Assembly (NCBI GenBank): GCA_002304785.1
Contig: DBMG01000004.1
Span: forward strand, 1 to 16,586
DNA from: Candidatus Accumulibacter sp. UBA704
GTDB lineage: Bacteria > Pseudomonadota > Gammaproteobacteria > Burkholderiales > Rhodocyclaceae
Reading direction: 5' to 3'
DNA: 16,586 nt
The first letter of the stretch is position 1; each line of letters starts with the position of its first letter. Made by a program: the position numbers and the translations under genes. A model generated the notes under the pieces. It saw nothing but the letters and a program-made list of their open reading frames with translations, ran no database searches and was not told where the DNA came from. Below are positions 1 through 7,560 of the stretch, in pieces.

Positions 1-375
1 TGCCCGAGCATGATCGATACCGTCGGCCCGCAAATGCTCGGCAGCGACCATCCGGCGCCCTTCATGACCTTCACCTTCGAAGTTGCGCCGGGCTGGAAGG
101 AGCGCGTACCCGAAGTCGTGCACGAAGACGGCACGTCGCGAGCACAGGTCCTCAAGCGCGAGTTCAACCCGCGCTACTACGATCTGATGGTGGAACTCGA
201 GAAACTTACCGGCAACGGAGTCGTGCTCAACACGTCGCTCAACCGGCGCGGCGAGCCGATGATCTGCTCGCCCACCGACGCGTTGAACATGTTTTACGGC
301 TCGGATCTTGAGTATCTGGTCATGGAGGATGTTCTGGTGAAAAAAACGCAAGCTCCCGGCGCCGAAAGCTGCTGA
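1..375 (+). CDS. Carbamoyltransferase (NodU/CmcH family), C-terminal fragment, 5' end outside window
   Basis: The reading frame is open at the window edge (the first three codons read C-P-S) and ends at TGA 373-375. About 124 residues are visible. They match the C-terminal domain of NodU/CmcH-type O-carbamoyltransferases, which move a carbamoyl group from carbamoyl phosphate to a sugar hydroxyl. Visible family hallmarks are the VHEDGTSRAQ segment, the FNPRYYDLM segment, the VVLNTSLNRRGEPM loop and the closing SPTDALNMFYGSDLEYLVM stretch. Full-length members are several hundred residues, so most of the gene lies upstream. It sits 4 bp before a GT4 gene, as expected for one operon. By context it may carbamoylate an LPS core sugar, as WapO does on a core heptose in Pseudomonas aeruginosa (from memory). 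The family call is secure; the acceptor is inferred. Confidence 0.9.
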   Translation, partial: CPSMIDTVGPQMLGSDHPAPFMTFTFEVAPGWKERVPEVVHEDGTSRAQVLKREFNPRYYDLMVELEKLTGNGVVLNTSLNRRGEPMICSPTDALNMFYGSDLEYLVMEDVLVKKTQAPGAESC

Positions 376-379
376 ATTC

Positions 380-1501
380 ATGGCCGATCGCTGGATCCTG
401 CAACTCTGCCACGGCCATTCGGGGCCGTTTCTCGACGTCGCACGCCAGTATGCCGTTCTGTTTGCAAACACACCCTTCAAGGTGCTGACGGTCTATCTGA
501 CTGGAGAGCCGTGCGCGGAAGCGCGCAACGGTTCGGCCTCCGACGAGGTCGTTTTCCTCGAATTTTCGAGCCGTGCGGTACGCGGCCTTAAACTGCACGC
601 CATCCGCAAGCTACGAGAGATTGCAGCCAGCCGGGACTTCGCCCTTGTAATTGCACATCGCTTCAAGCCCATCTATGTGGCTTGTCTGGCCACGAAACTG
701 CCGGTCATCGGCGTCCACCACGCTTTTGGGGACTACGACCGCCCGCAGCGGCGCTGGTTTGCTCAACTGTTCCGCCAGCGGCTAGCACTGCTCGGCGTAT
801 CCAACGCCGTGCGCGACGACCTTCGCCAACATCTGCCTGACTGGACGCCGGATCGCATCGAAACGCTGTACAACCGCCTCGATGTGGACAACGCCATTGC
901 CCACCTCGCTTCGCGGGCGGAAGCCCGTCGCAAGCTCGACCTGCCACCGGACGCCCCGGTCATTGCCAACGTCGGCCGCCTGCATCCTGACAAGGACCAG
1001 GCGACCTTGCTCAGAGCGTTCGCCACGGCACTGCCGAACCTTCCTGCCGGCACCCTGCTCACCATCATCGGCCGCGGACCGCTGGAAGGCGAACTCAAGC
1101 GTCTCGCAACGCACCTTGGAATCGCGGACCGGGTCCGTTTTCCCGGCCAGATTCCAAACGTACGGAACTACTTCCGCGCTTTCGATCTGTTCGTCCTAAG
1201 TTCCGATCATGAGCCGTTCGGCATGGTCCTGCTTGAAGCCATGGCCGCCGAAGTTCCCGTTCTCGCCACCGATTGCGGCGGCGCACCGGAAGTCGTTGGC
1301 AATGCAGACCAGCTTTTCGCACTGGGCGATGCGGAAGGACTTGCCAGCAGGATGCAGAATTTCTTCTCCGCCAACAACGATGACGAACGCCGAGGAATCT
1401 CCGCGGCAGCAAGCCGGCGCCTAGACAAGCTCTTTTCCGACAAGGCCGCGCGTGACAGCTTTGCCTCGCTGCAGATGGTCCGTAATTTGGTGATTATCTG
1501 A
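380..1501 (+). CDS. GT4 glycosyltransferase, WapH-like (LPS outer core)
   Basis: This 373-residue protein is a GT-B fold glycosyltransferase of family GT4, expected to work on the cytoplasmic face of the inner membrane and add one sugar to the LPS core. The N-terminal half is the acceptor domain. The C-terminal half carries the nucleotide-sugar site: the NVGRLHPDKDQ segment (about residues 197-207) with a likely phosphate-contacting lysine, the IIGRGPLEGEL loop (229-239) and an EX7E motif, EPFGMVLLE (E278, E286). An RFKP...HHAFGDYDRPQRR signature (about 94-125) is echoed in the second GT4 gene downstream. As I recall them, sequence and position beside a carbamoyltransferase resemble P. aeruginosa WapH (PA5004). 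The ATG lies 4 bp after the preceding stop, with no clear Shine-Dalgarno, so translational coupling is likely. Donor and acceptor are not readable from sequence. Confidence 0.9.
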   Translation: MADRWILQLCHGHSGPFLDVARQYAVLFANTPFKVLTVYLTGEPCAEARNGSASDEVVFLEFSSRAVRGLKLHAIRKLREIAASRDFALVIAHRFKPIYVACLATKLPVIGVHHAFGDYDRPQRRWFAQLFRQRLALLGVSNAVRDDLRQHLPDWTPDRIETLYNRLDVDNAIAHLASRAEARRKLDLPPDAPVIANVGRLHPDKDQATLLRAFATALPNLPAGTLLTIIGRGPLEGELKRLATHLGIADRVRFPGQIPNVRNYFRAFDLFVLSSDHEPFGMVLLEAMAAEVPVLATDCGGAPEVVGNADQLFALGDAEGLASRMQNFFSANNDDERRGISAAASRRLDKLFSDKAARDSFASLQMVRNLVII

Positions 1502-1505
1502 TACC

Positions 1506-2417
1506 GTGACAGACCATCATCGTAAGCCACCCGCCATGAGCGCGACAGATCCGGGAATCTGCTTCGTTATCCCGTATTTCGGCAAGTGGCCTTTCTGGTT
1601 CCCTTTGTTTCTCGAGAGTTGCCGGGCAAACCCCACCATCCATTGGCTGTTACACACTGACTGTGGCATTCCCGGTAACACCCCGTCGAACGTAAAGATC
1701 GTCGAAACCACTTTTGCGTCCTATTGCCAACGCGTATCGGATGCATTGGAAATCGCCTTTGAGCCGACCCAGCCCTACAAACTCTGTGACCTGAAGCCCG
1801 CTCTGGGGTATATCCACCGGGATGAACTCGGCGCTTTCGATTTCTGGGCTTTCGGAGACATCGACCTGGTGTACGGCAACTTGCGCTCTTATTTCACGGC
1901 GAATCGACTGTCCCGTTACGATGTGTACTCAACACACAAGCGTCGTATCTCAGGACATTGCTGTCTGCTTCGCAACACTCCGCTTATGCGTGAAGCATTC
2001 ATGCACGTGCCGCATTGGAAACGTCTTCTGAGCAGCCCTGAACATGTGGCCTTCGATGAAGGTGCATTCAGCCGTTTATTCATCCGGCACAAGAATTGGC
2101 CGGAGTGGCTGGCAAACCTCGCCAAGCCGCTTCATTTCTGGCCTCGTCGTACAGAAAACATCGAAGCATTCAGCACCCCTTACGCCGGACTGCGGTGGAT
2201 CGACGGTAGCGACAGATTCCCGTCCACATGGTACTGGAATAATGGCCGCCTGACCAATGATCAGGATGGAGACCGACAATTTCCCTATTTCCACTTCATG
2301 GTGTGGAAGCAGCGTGAATGGCTGCAGAACGGTGCGGCAGGACGGATATCGCATGCCGCGCTTGCCGCGAGCGGACGCTGGCGAATATCCGCCGATGGCT
2401 TCAGCGAAGGCGCATGA
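1506..2417 (+). CDS. DUF6625-like putative glycosyltransferase
   Basis: The protein has 303 residues from GTG 1506, or 293 from ATG 1536 (residue 11); neither start has a good Shine-Dalgarno and I cannot decide between them. It resembles the DUF6625 group, which is common in capsule and LPS clusters. Visible signs are an early GICFVIPYFGKWP strand (about 17-29), a YKLCDLKPA segment (91-99) and an acidic FWAFGDIDLVYG motif (113-124). In that motif D118 and D120 look like the metal/nucleotide-sugar DxD of GT-A enzymes. There are no membrane spans, so it should be cytoplasmic. It starts 4 bp after the first GT4 and its stop overlaps the possible ATG 2414 of the next gene. Hand counts of single 60-base lines inside it give 48-55% GC, below the msbA region. 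Glycosyltransferase activity is inferred, not established for this group. Confidence 0.75.
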   Translation: MTDHHRKPPAMSATDPGICFVIPYFGKWPFWFPLFLESCRANPTIHWLLHTDCGIPGNTPSNVKIVETTFASYCQRVSDALEIAFEPTQPYKLCDLKPALGYIHRDELGAFDFWAFGDIDLVYGNLRSYFTANRLSRYDVYSTHKRRISGHCCLLRNTPLMREAFMHVPHWKRLLSSPEHVAFDEGAFSRLFIRHKNWPEWLANLAKPLHFWPRRTENIEAFSTPYAGLRWIDGSDRFPSTWYWNNGRLTNDQDGDRQFPYFHFMVWKQREWLQNGAAGRISHAALAASGRWRISADGFSEGA

Positions 2418-2455
2418 GCGCACCATCTTTACCGCCAGTTGCTCTGGAGAACGCA

Positions 2456-3622
2456 ATGGAAACAACTCGTTGCAAGAGAGTCAAGGTATTGCAGCTTCAA
2501 CCGAACTACCACGAGAATTCCCACGACTACTCCGATCTGGCGGAACAGATCGTCGCCGCATTTCCCAGAGACAAGTACGAAGTCACTACGGCCTTCCTGC
2601 AGGGCAAGCCATCCCCAGGAGCGGAAAAATCCCGCGCTGAATTCTCTGTCTATTTCGATCTGCCTGACGGTGTATTGAAAGGCTGGCGAATACGCGTGCG
2701 CTGGCTTCTCTATCAATTCTTGCGCGCAAATCGTTTTGACGTCGTGATATGCAATCGCTACAAACCGGTCAGCATGCTGATGCAACTCAACCGCTGGTTG
2801 AAGATTCCGCTCTGCATTGGCATTTCACACGGATTTGGGGAATATGCGTCGCGGCAACGGCGAATGTTTGCCCGGTTGAATGTCGGACCGGCCTGGCGTT
2901 TTGTCGGCGTATCACCCGCGGTTCGACAATACTTGCTCGATCAGAATTGCGGATTCACTCCACAAAACACCGTGGCGATCACCAATGCCATCGATTTGCA
3001 GCGCGCGCAGGAGTTGCAGTTCACACGTGAGCAAGCCAGACAACTGCTGGGGCTGCCGCAGGAACCTCGGATCATCGGAGCCGCGGGTCGCCTGGTAAAG
3101 GTCAAAGGGCACATTTACCTGATCCGGGCGTTTGCCAGCATCAGTGGACAACACCCCGACTGCCATTTGGCGATCATCGGACCAGGAAAGGAGGAGGGCG
3201 CCCTGCGTGAGGAAATTGCCCATCTGGGAATGCAGGAAAAAATTCACCTTCTCGGTTTCCGGGCAGGCGCGAAACGCTACGTTCAAGCCTTCGATATCTG
3301 GACGATGCCATCCCTGAGCGAAGGCCTGGGATTGGCCCTTCTCGAGGGAATGAGCGGACATCTGCCGATCATCGCGTCCGACATTCCGGCCATGCGCCCG
3401 CTGATCGATGGCGCAGGAGGCATCGCCGTGCCTCCTGCCGAGGTCGAGCCTCTGGCAGCCGCACTGGATCAATACCTGTCCCTGGCGCCTGCCGACTTGA
3501 AGCAAAAGGGTGAAATTGCGTATGAGTACCTTCGCGAGAATCACAGTATTGAAAAATATCGCGCGGAGTATTTGGCTCTCGTAGAGGACAATCTGCCCAT
3601 CCGCAAGAGCGAGATCGCCTGA
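2456..3622 (+). CDS. GT4 glycosyltransferase, Ssg-like
   Basis: This is a GT4 family GT-B glycosyltransferase of 388 residues from ATG 2456. I chose that start because GGAGA (2446-2450) sits 5 bp upstream. ATG 2414 (402 residues), which overlaps the previous stop as ATGA, is an alternative. The N-terminal domain begins VLQLQPNYHENSHDYSDLAEQI, shown here in part (about residues 11-20 onward). The middle carries CNRYKP (99-104) and ISHGFGEYASRQRRM (123-137). The C-terminal domain carries AAGRLVKVKGH (209-219), IIGPGKEEG (240-248) and the EX7E motif EGLGLALLE (E289, E297). From memory this is closest to P. aeruginosa Ssg (PA5001), a core/O-antigen-linked glycosyltransferase. It shares the KP...H-x-F-G-x-Y signature with the GT4 at 380-1501, so the two are probably paralogues adding successive core sugars. 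Specificity is unknown. Confidence 0.88.
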   Translation: METTRCKRVKVLQLQPNYHENSHDYSDLAEQIVAAFPRDKYEVTTAFLQGKPSPGAEKSRAEFSVYFDLPDGVLKGWRIRVRWLLYQFLRANRFDVVICNRYKPVSMLMQLNRWLKIPLCIGISHGFGEYASRQRRMFARLNVGPAWRFVGVSPAVRQYLLDQNCGFTPQNTVAITNAIDLQRAQELQFTREQARQLLGLPQEPRIIGAAGRLVKVKGHIYLIRAFASISGQHPDCHLAIIGPGKEEGALREEIAHLGMQEKIHLLGFRAGAKRYVQAFDIWTMPSLSEGLGLALLEGMSGHLPIIASDIPAMRPLIDGAGGIAVPPAEVEPLAAALDQYLSLAPADLKQKGEIAYEYLRENHSIEKYRAEYLALVEDNLPIRKSEIA

Positions 3623-3655
3623 AGTTCTAAAACCGGAATCGATGGGAGACGCCGC

Positions 3656-4534
3656 ATGGCAAATCAAGAACTTGTGACGGTCATTATCGCGTCATATAAC
3701 CACGCCCCATATATCGAGCAATCCATTCGCAGCGTCCTGGAGCAAACCTACCCGCACGTCGAGCTTCTGGTGATCGACGACGGATCGACCGACGATAGCG
3801 TGGAGCGCATCGAGGCGTTGCAAGCCGTCCACGGTTTCGACTTTCGCGTGCAGCAGAACCAGGGGCTGACCCGCACGCTGAACGAGGCGATTGCCCGTGC
3901 CAAGGGCGCTTTCATCGCCCCCTTCGGATCGGACGATATCATGCTCAAGGACCGCCTTGTCCTGCAGATGGAGCATGTCGCTGGCAAGCCGGAAGTCGGA
4001 ATCTGTGCAGGAAACATCGAGCTCATGCACGCCGACGGAACTCCCTACCCCCCCTCTCCCCGCGCGAAACCCACGTCATTTCGTCGCATGGATTTCGACG
4101 ATGTGTTCCTTGAAAGGAAACCCTACGTTCCTGCGCCAACCATGCTGATCCGGCGGGAAGCGCTGGATCGGGTCGGCGGATTCAACCCTGCGATCCGGCT
4201 GGAAGACCTCTATATCCAACTGAAGATAACCTATGCCGGCTATTGCATTGATGCGCTCGGAGAAACGCTGGCCCGCTATCGAAAGCATCAGACCAACACG
4301 TACAAGAACATCCGGTTCATGACCGAGAGCATTCTTCGTATCTATCAGGATTACGTCGACCATCCCGCTTACGAGCAGGTCAAATTCCGGTTTATCAACT
4401 CTATGCTGGTCAAGGCTTCCCGACGCGACAAAGCCCTCGCCCGTGAACTTCTCGCCCAACTTCCTCTGCGCGCTTGGAATCGAAGAACCGTCGCCAGCTT
4501 GCTGCGCTACCCGTTCGCGCCAGTAGTGTCCTGA
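3656..4534 (+). CDS. GT2 (GT-A fold) glycosyltransferase
   Basis: A 292-residue soluble family 2 glycosyltransferase. The N-terminus has the nucleotide-binding VTVIIASYNH strand (7-16), then VIDDGSTDDS (39-48) with the uracil/ribose-contacting DD pair, and FGSDD (90-94), which serves as the metal-binding DxD equivalent. RLEDLYIQLK (181-190) supplies the likely ED catalytic base region. A GGGAG ribosome-binding site lies about 10 bp before the ATG. The gene follows the Ssg-like GT4 by 33 bp on the same strand and is the last gene of this transcription unit. Its final 28 bp overlap, on the opposite strand, the end of the acetyltransferase gene. It is expected to add a core or O-unit sugar in the cytoplasm. 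The glycosyltransferase family is clear; donor and acceptor are not. Confidence 0.9.
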   Translation: MANQELVTVIIASYNHAPYIEQSIRSVLEQTYPHVELLVIDDGSTDDSVERIEALQAVHGFDFRVQQNQGLTRTLNEAIARAKGAFIAPFGSDDIMLKDRLVLQMEHVAGKPEVGICAGNIELMHADGTPYPPSPRAKPTSFRRMDFDDVFLERKPYVPAPTMLIRREALDRVGGFNPAIRLEDLYIQLKITYAGYCIDALGETLARYRKHQTNTYKNIRFMTESILRIYQDYVDHPAYEQVKFRFINSMLVKASRRDKALARELLAQLPLRAWNRRTVASLLRYPFAPVVS

Positions 4535-5160
4535 TTTTTCCTGCCTTCGACGTAGGCGAGGAATTGGGCCAAATCATCTGAACAAAGCAGGTGAACGACC
4601 TTTCTCACCTCCGCTTCCGGCCAGTTCCACCAAGCGGCCGCAAGGAGGGCACTGCAGGTTTCCTGATCGAACCGGTATCGAATGTGCCGCGCGGGATTTC
4701 CCGCCACGATCGAATAGGGAGCAACATCTCTCGAAACCACGGCACGGGCCGCGACCACCGCGCCATCGCCAACAGTGACGCCGGACAGGATCGTGCAGCC
4801 GGAGGCCAGCCAGACGTCATTGCCGATAGTCACATCTCCACGAGTTCCGCCGAAATTCTCGATCGGATTGGCTTCCTCTAGAAACGCCGGAAACGGATAG
4901 CAGGAGACCCAGTCCGTCCGGTGATGCCCTCCCAGAAAAATATGAACGTCGTCGGCAATCGAAGTGTAGGCGCCGATGCGCAGCGTGGTCCCTTCGTGCC
5001 AATCATGCACCACAGGAATTCCATATGTACCTATACCGAATTCATAGCCGGGATACCTGGCAAGAAACTTCTCTCGCCCGCGATAGAGCTTCGGCGTCCG
5101 CTTCCTGCCAAAAAGCTTGCGCCACCAGGATTCGAGGCATTTCTCAGGTTGCCTGTTCAT
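4507..5160 (-). CDS. CatB-like (XAT) hexapeptide-repeat O-acetyltransferase
   Basis: A 217-residue left-handed beta-helix acetyltransferase using acetyl-CoA. Hexapeptide turns run from about residue 60 (LRIGAYTSIADDVHIFLGG) to residue 145. The active-site histidine lies in GGHHRTDW (77-84), a signature of the xenobiotic acetyltransferase/CatB branch. NDVWLASGCTI (114-124) and the CoA-contacting VAGNPAR (152-158) follow. Despite the branch name, relatives in polysaccharide loci usually acetylate sugars, and that is the likely role here (core or O-antigen O-acetylation). It lies downstream of the WaaL-type ligase on the minus strand, starting 17 bp inside that gene, so translation is probably coupled. 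Its 3' end overlaps the converging GT2 by 28 bp. The Shine-Dalgarno is weak, consistent with coupling. The substrate is unknown. Confidence 0.9.
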   Translation of the reverse strand: MNRQPEKCLESWWRKLFGRKRTPKLYRGREKFLARYPGYEFGIGTYGIPVVHDWHEGTTLRIGAYTSIADDVHIFLGGHHRTDWVSCYPFPAFLEEANPIENFGGTRGDVTIGNDVWLASGCTILSGVTVGDGAVVAARAVVSRDVAPYSIVAGNPARHIRYRFDQETCSALLAAAWWNWPEAEVRKVVHLLCSDDLAQFLAYVEGRKNQDTTGANG

Positions 5161-6325
5161 GGCTGCGCGCCCGGTAAGTTGCCAGCGAAAGCATTGCCAT
5201 GGGTATCCAGATCAGGAACCAGTGTTCCTTCGGCCTGGGCAGGAACGACCCACCCTCTGTCATGCCGGAAACCAGACCATATACCAAAGTAGCCGAGCAC
5301 ATCAGAACCCACTTGTTGCTCCGCAATCGCCAGCAGTCAACCAACGCCACCGCGTAGAAAAGTACCCAAAGAACCCCGCCGACGATACCCCCTGCGAAAA
5401 GGACCGCCAGCGTCAGGTTGTGCGGGTCGTGAAAAGGGAACGGGAAGTCGGCAAGCTGAATCCGCAACGGCGCGTCGTAGCCATGGCCGAACCACGGCTT
5501 TTCTCCAATCTGCCGCAAGGCATTCACCCAGATATCGGTTCGGTACGACAAACCGCGCTGCACCAGTATTTCGGGTGCGAACAGCCAGATCGAAACGCCT
5601 GCCGCTGCCAGCAGGCAGACAGCGAGGACACCTTTCCTGTTGCCGACAAGCACGGCCAGCCAGACGACGGTTGCCGCCGTGGCAAGCAAGGGAGTTCTCG
5701 ATCCCGTTGCCACGATCAGCGCCAGCAGGCACAAAATCGCGAAGAATGCGAGAGGCTGAGACAACTGGCGCTCGGCGAAATAAGCCCCGAGCCACAGCGC
5801 CAGGAAAAACCCGAAAACATGAGACACCATCAAGGGATTGTCGAGCGCCCCGTGCCCTGCCAGGCGATCGTTGCCACCGGCAACAAAAAACAGGGCGAGC
5901 GTGTAGATTGCAGCCATGACGGAGCAGATGGCGGACCATCTGATGGTGGTGACCATGAGAGGAAAACGGCGGTTGCCCAGTTCGAAAAGCGCGTAATACA
6001 GCAGCAGAACGAAAAGCGGCCGCTTCATCAGATCCACTGCGTTGTTATCGGTAGCCGACCAGAGAACGGTGAGCGCCATATAAAAGGCGAATGGAAGATA
6101 GGCGACAAACACCCGCGACCCCAGAATTTCTTTCAGCTGGCCGCGCTGGATCGGAATAAGCAGCAATGCCGGCAGAGCCACCGTCCAGTAGAACAGCTTG
6201 GAATACAGCCCATGATCTCCGATCCAGAACATGCCCGTCAGGAGGCAAAAGAGACCTGCCGGAAGCATTCCCGCGACCAAAACGAGTTCTATTCTGTCCC
6301 CCCAGTTTTTCAAGGGATTCCGCAA
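5144..6325 (-). CDS. O-antigen ligase family protein (WaaL-type)
   Basis: A polytopic membrane protein with roughly ten or more hydrophobic segments and the Wzy_C/WaaL layout. It has a conserved arginine in a GSRTPLLA segment after a run of helices, then a large periplasmic loop. The loop holds RGLSYRTDIW, KPWFGHGYDAP and the histidine motif HDPHN, followed by LTLAVLFAGGIVGG. WaaL enzymes transfer undecaprenyl-diphosphate-linked polymer to lipid A-core on the periplasmic side. The frame extends up to GTG 6547 (467 residues). I prefer TTG 6325 (393 residues) because AAGGG (complement of 6333-6337) sits 7 bp upstream and the product then begins just ahead of the first helix. TTG 6385 is a weaker alternative. 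It is transcribed divergently from mig-14 and heads a two-gene unit with the acetyltransferase. A Wzy polymerase role cannot be fully excluded. Confidence 0.85.
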   Translation of the reverse strand: MRNPLKNWGDRIELVLVAGMLPAGLFCLLTGMFWIGDHGLYSKLFYWTVALPALLLIPIQRGQLKEILGSRVFVAYLPFAFYMALTVLWSATDNNAVDLMKRPLFVLLLYYALFELGNRRFPLMVTTIRWSAICSVMAAIYTLALFFVAGGNDRLAGHGALDNPLMVSHVFGFFLALWLGAYFAERQLSQPLAFFAILCLLALIVATGSRTPLLATAATVVWLAVLVGNRKGVLAVCLLAAAGVSIWLFAPEILVQRGLSYRTDIWVNALRQIGEKPWFGHGYDAPLRIQLADFPFPFHDPHNLTLAVLFAGGIVGGVLWVLFYAVALVDCWRLRSNKWVLMCSATLVYGLVSGMTEGGSFLPRPKEHWFLIWIPMAMLSLATYRARSHEQAT

Positions 6326-6663
6326 ATTACCACCCTTGCCTTCTCCATTCCGCAACCGTGAACTGCCCGTGTCAATTTTCGTCAAAACTCTTTCGCCTAT
6401 AGGAAGAATTCTGCCCGGAGCAACCAAGTCTTTCACAGACCAGAGGGCCAAGGGCAGAAGCGTTGCGGCTATCGCGCCCGAGGCATACGACCCACATGCT
6501 ACACTTTGCGATTCTATCGCCGACCCTACCCATGCACAATGCAACACTCGGGCAAACCATCATTTCCCTCGCCAGCGGATTGTCCGCAGTTCTCGAGCCT
6601 TATTGACCCGATCATCGCTCTATTCGCCGCGGCCAGTCTGCCCGACAGGAGTTGGTTGAGGCC
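6326..6663. other. Divergent intergenic region between the waaL-type gene and mig-14
   Basis: About 338 bp without a convincing gene, if the preferred starts on both sides are right. It holds an extended -10-like element (6497-6505) pointing toward mig-14. On the minus strand, around 6360-6420, there are AT-richer stretches, including a perfect TTGACA hexamer, that could promote the ligase gene, but I could not pair them with a good -10. A short perfect inverted repeat, GCGGA-TTG-TCCGC (6575-6587), is present. A 24-codon frame at 6532-6606 lacks a ribosome-binding site and is not called as a gene. The leftward part could instead encode an N-terminal extension of the ligase if translation begins at GTG 6547. 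Confidence 0.5.
6495..6505 (+). promoter_or_regulatory. Putative extended -10 promoter for mig-14
   Basis: CATGCTACACT contains TG-n-TACACT, an extended -10 arrangement. No good -35 hexamer is found 16-18 bp upstream. Transcription from here would leave a leader of about 150 nt before ATG 6664. The same 11-mer with one mismatch precedes msbA at 9040-9050, which adds some weight. Predicted by eye only. Confidence 0.4.
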
Positions 6664-7560
6664 ATGTTGACCTTTTTTCCCGCTTTTCGCGAAAAAGGCT
6701 GGACTGCCATCGATGCCGGCACGTATGCCAAAGCCTGGCAGCGCTTCGGCGGCAGCGTGATGACACATCCGGCATTCGTCGAACGGTTGTCGGACCTGAC
6801 CGGAATCGAGGTGAAATACCTCGGCTGGTTTCGCGGAGAGACAATTGTCGGCGCCATTGCCACTTGGGGAAGATATCTTGCGCTATCCCGAAAGGCGTTG
6901 AAACGGTATGGAAAGAAGAACGCCTTCGACCTTGGAAATGCCGAAGTCATCCTCCCCATCGATCCGGGGCATAACGTGCCGGTCCGATTTCTGATGCGCT
7001 ATGTGTCGGAAATGAATTCGGCGAACGTATCGACACTCAAACTTCAGGAGGAGTCGATCGCGCTGGCCCGCCCGCCCGAAGAATTCAGCAAGAAATCCCT
7101 TTACAACCAGCGCCGGGAACTGCGCATTTTCTCCGAACACGGAGGAACTGTTCACGCTGTCCAGGACTGTTCCCCGGAAGAACTCGCCGAGATATACGCA
7201 ACACTCTTTGCCAAACGCTGGGGTTTCGAAGCCGCGGCCAGGCAGACCCTGCCGCAAGTGTTTTCTCTGCTGCGTCCGTTCATGACGGGTTCGATCCTGC
7301 GCATGCGCGACAAACCCATTGCCGTTCAGATCCTGTATCGCGTCGACTCCCCACGGTGGATCAGCATCGAGTATCTCAACGGAGGGGTCGATCCGGAGTT
7401 TTCCGAATACAGCCCGGGGAGCATTCTGACATTCCTGAATACGCACGCCGCCTGGGAGCATGCGCGCATTGAGGGCAAAGCGCTACGCTACTCGTTTGGC
7501 AGGGTCGACCGCGACTACAAGATGCGCTGGTGCCGCGCCACCCCTGTCTACCGGACATGA
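6664..7560 (+). CDS. mig-14: Mig-14 family protein
   Basis: The protein has 298 residues from ATG 6664; TTG 6652 (302 residues) is in frame, but its AGGAG abuts the start codon. It belongs to the Mig-14 family (PF07395), known from Salmonella and Pseudomonas as a factor for resistance to cationic antimicrobial peptides. The family has a GNAT/FemAB-like acyltransferase fold. Visible family segments are QRFGGSVMTHP near residue 25, SLYNQRRELRIFSEHGG in the middle, an IYATLFAKRWGF stretch, PRWISIEYLNGG, YSPGSILTFLN and the closing LRYSFGRVDRDYKMRWC. There is no signal peptide; family members have been described as inner-membrane associated. Its TGA overlaps the ATG of the deacetylase gene by 4 bp. 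The same pair adjoins LPS core genes in P. aeruginosa (PA5003/PA5002, from memory). The biochemical reaction is not known. Confidence 0.88.
   Translation: MLTFFPAFREKGWTAIDAGTYAKAWQRFGGSVMTHPAFVERLSDLTGIEVKYLGWFRGETIVGAIATWGRYLALSRKALKRYGKKNAFDLGNAEVILPIDPGHNVPVRFLMRYVSEMNSANVSTLKLQEESIALARPPEEFSKKSLYNQRRELRIFSEHGGTVHAVQDCSPEELAEIYATLFAKRWGFEAAARQTLPQVFSLLRPFMTGSILRMRDKPIAVQILYRVDSPRWISIEYLNGGVDPEFSEYSPGSILTFLNTHAAWEHARIEGKALRYSFGRVDRDYKMRWCRATPVYRT

Noticed and set aside
2912..3667. 251-codon minus-strand frame opposite the Ssg-like GT4
   Set aside because: No motif or ribosome-binding support; the plus strand carries GT4 motifs across the same span.
5117..6361. 414-codon plus-strand frame opposite the ligase gene
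   Set aside because: The product is rich in Gln, Arg and His with no recognisable motif, typical of the antisense of a GC-rich membrane-protein gene. The opposite strand has a clear WaaL-type protein.
6575..6587. Inverted repeat GCGGA-TTG-TCCGC considered as terminator or operator
   Set aside because: The stem is only 5 bp and no T-run follows, so it is not an intrinsic terminator. A single short palindrome is too weak for an operator call.
6532..6606. 24-codon frame in the divergent intergenic region, considered as a leader peptide
   Set aside because: It lies downstream of the putative mig-14 promoter, but there is no Shine-Dalgarno and no run of regulatory codons. It could easily arise by chance.
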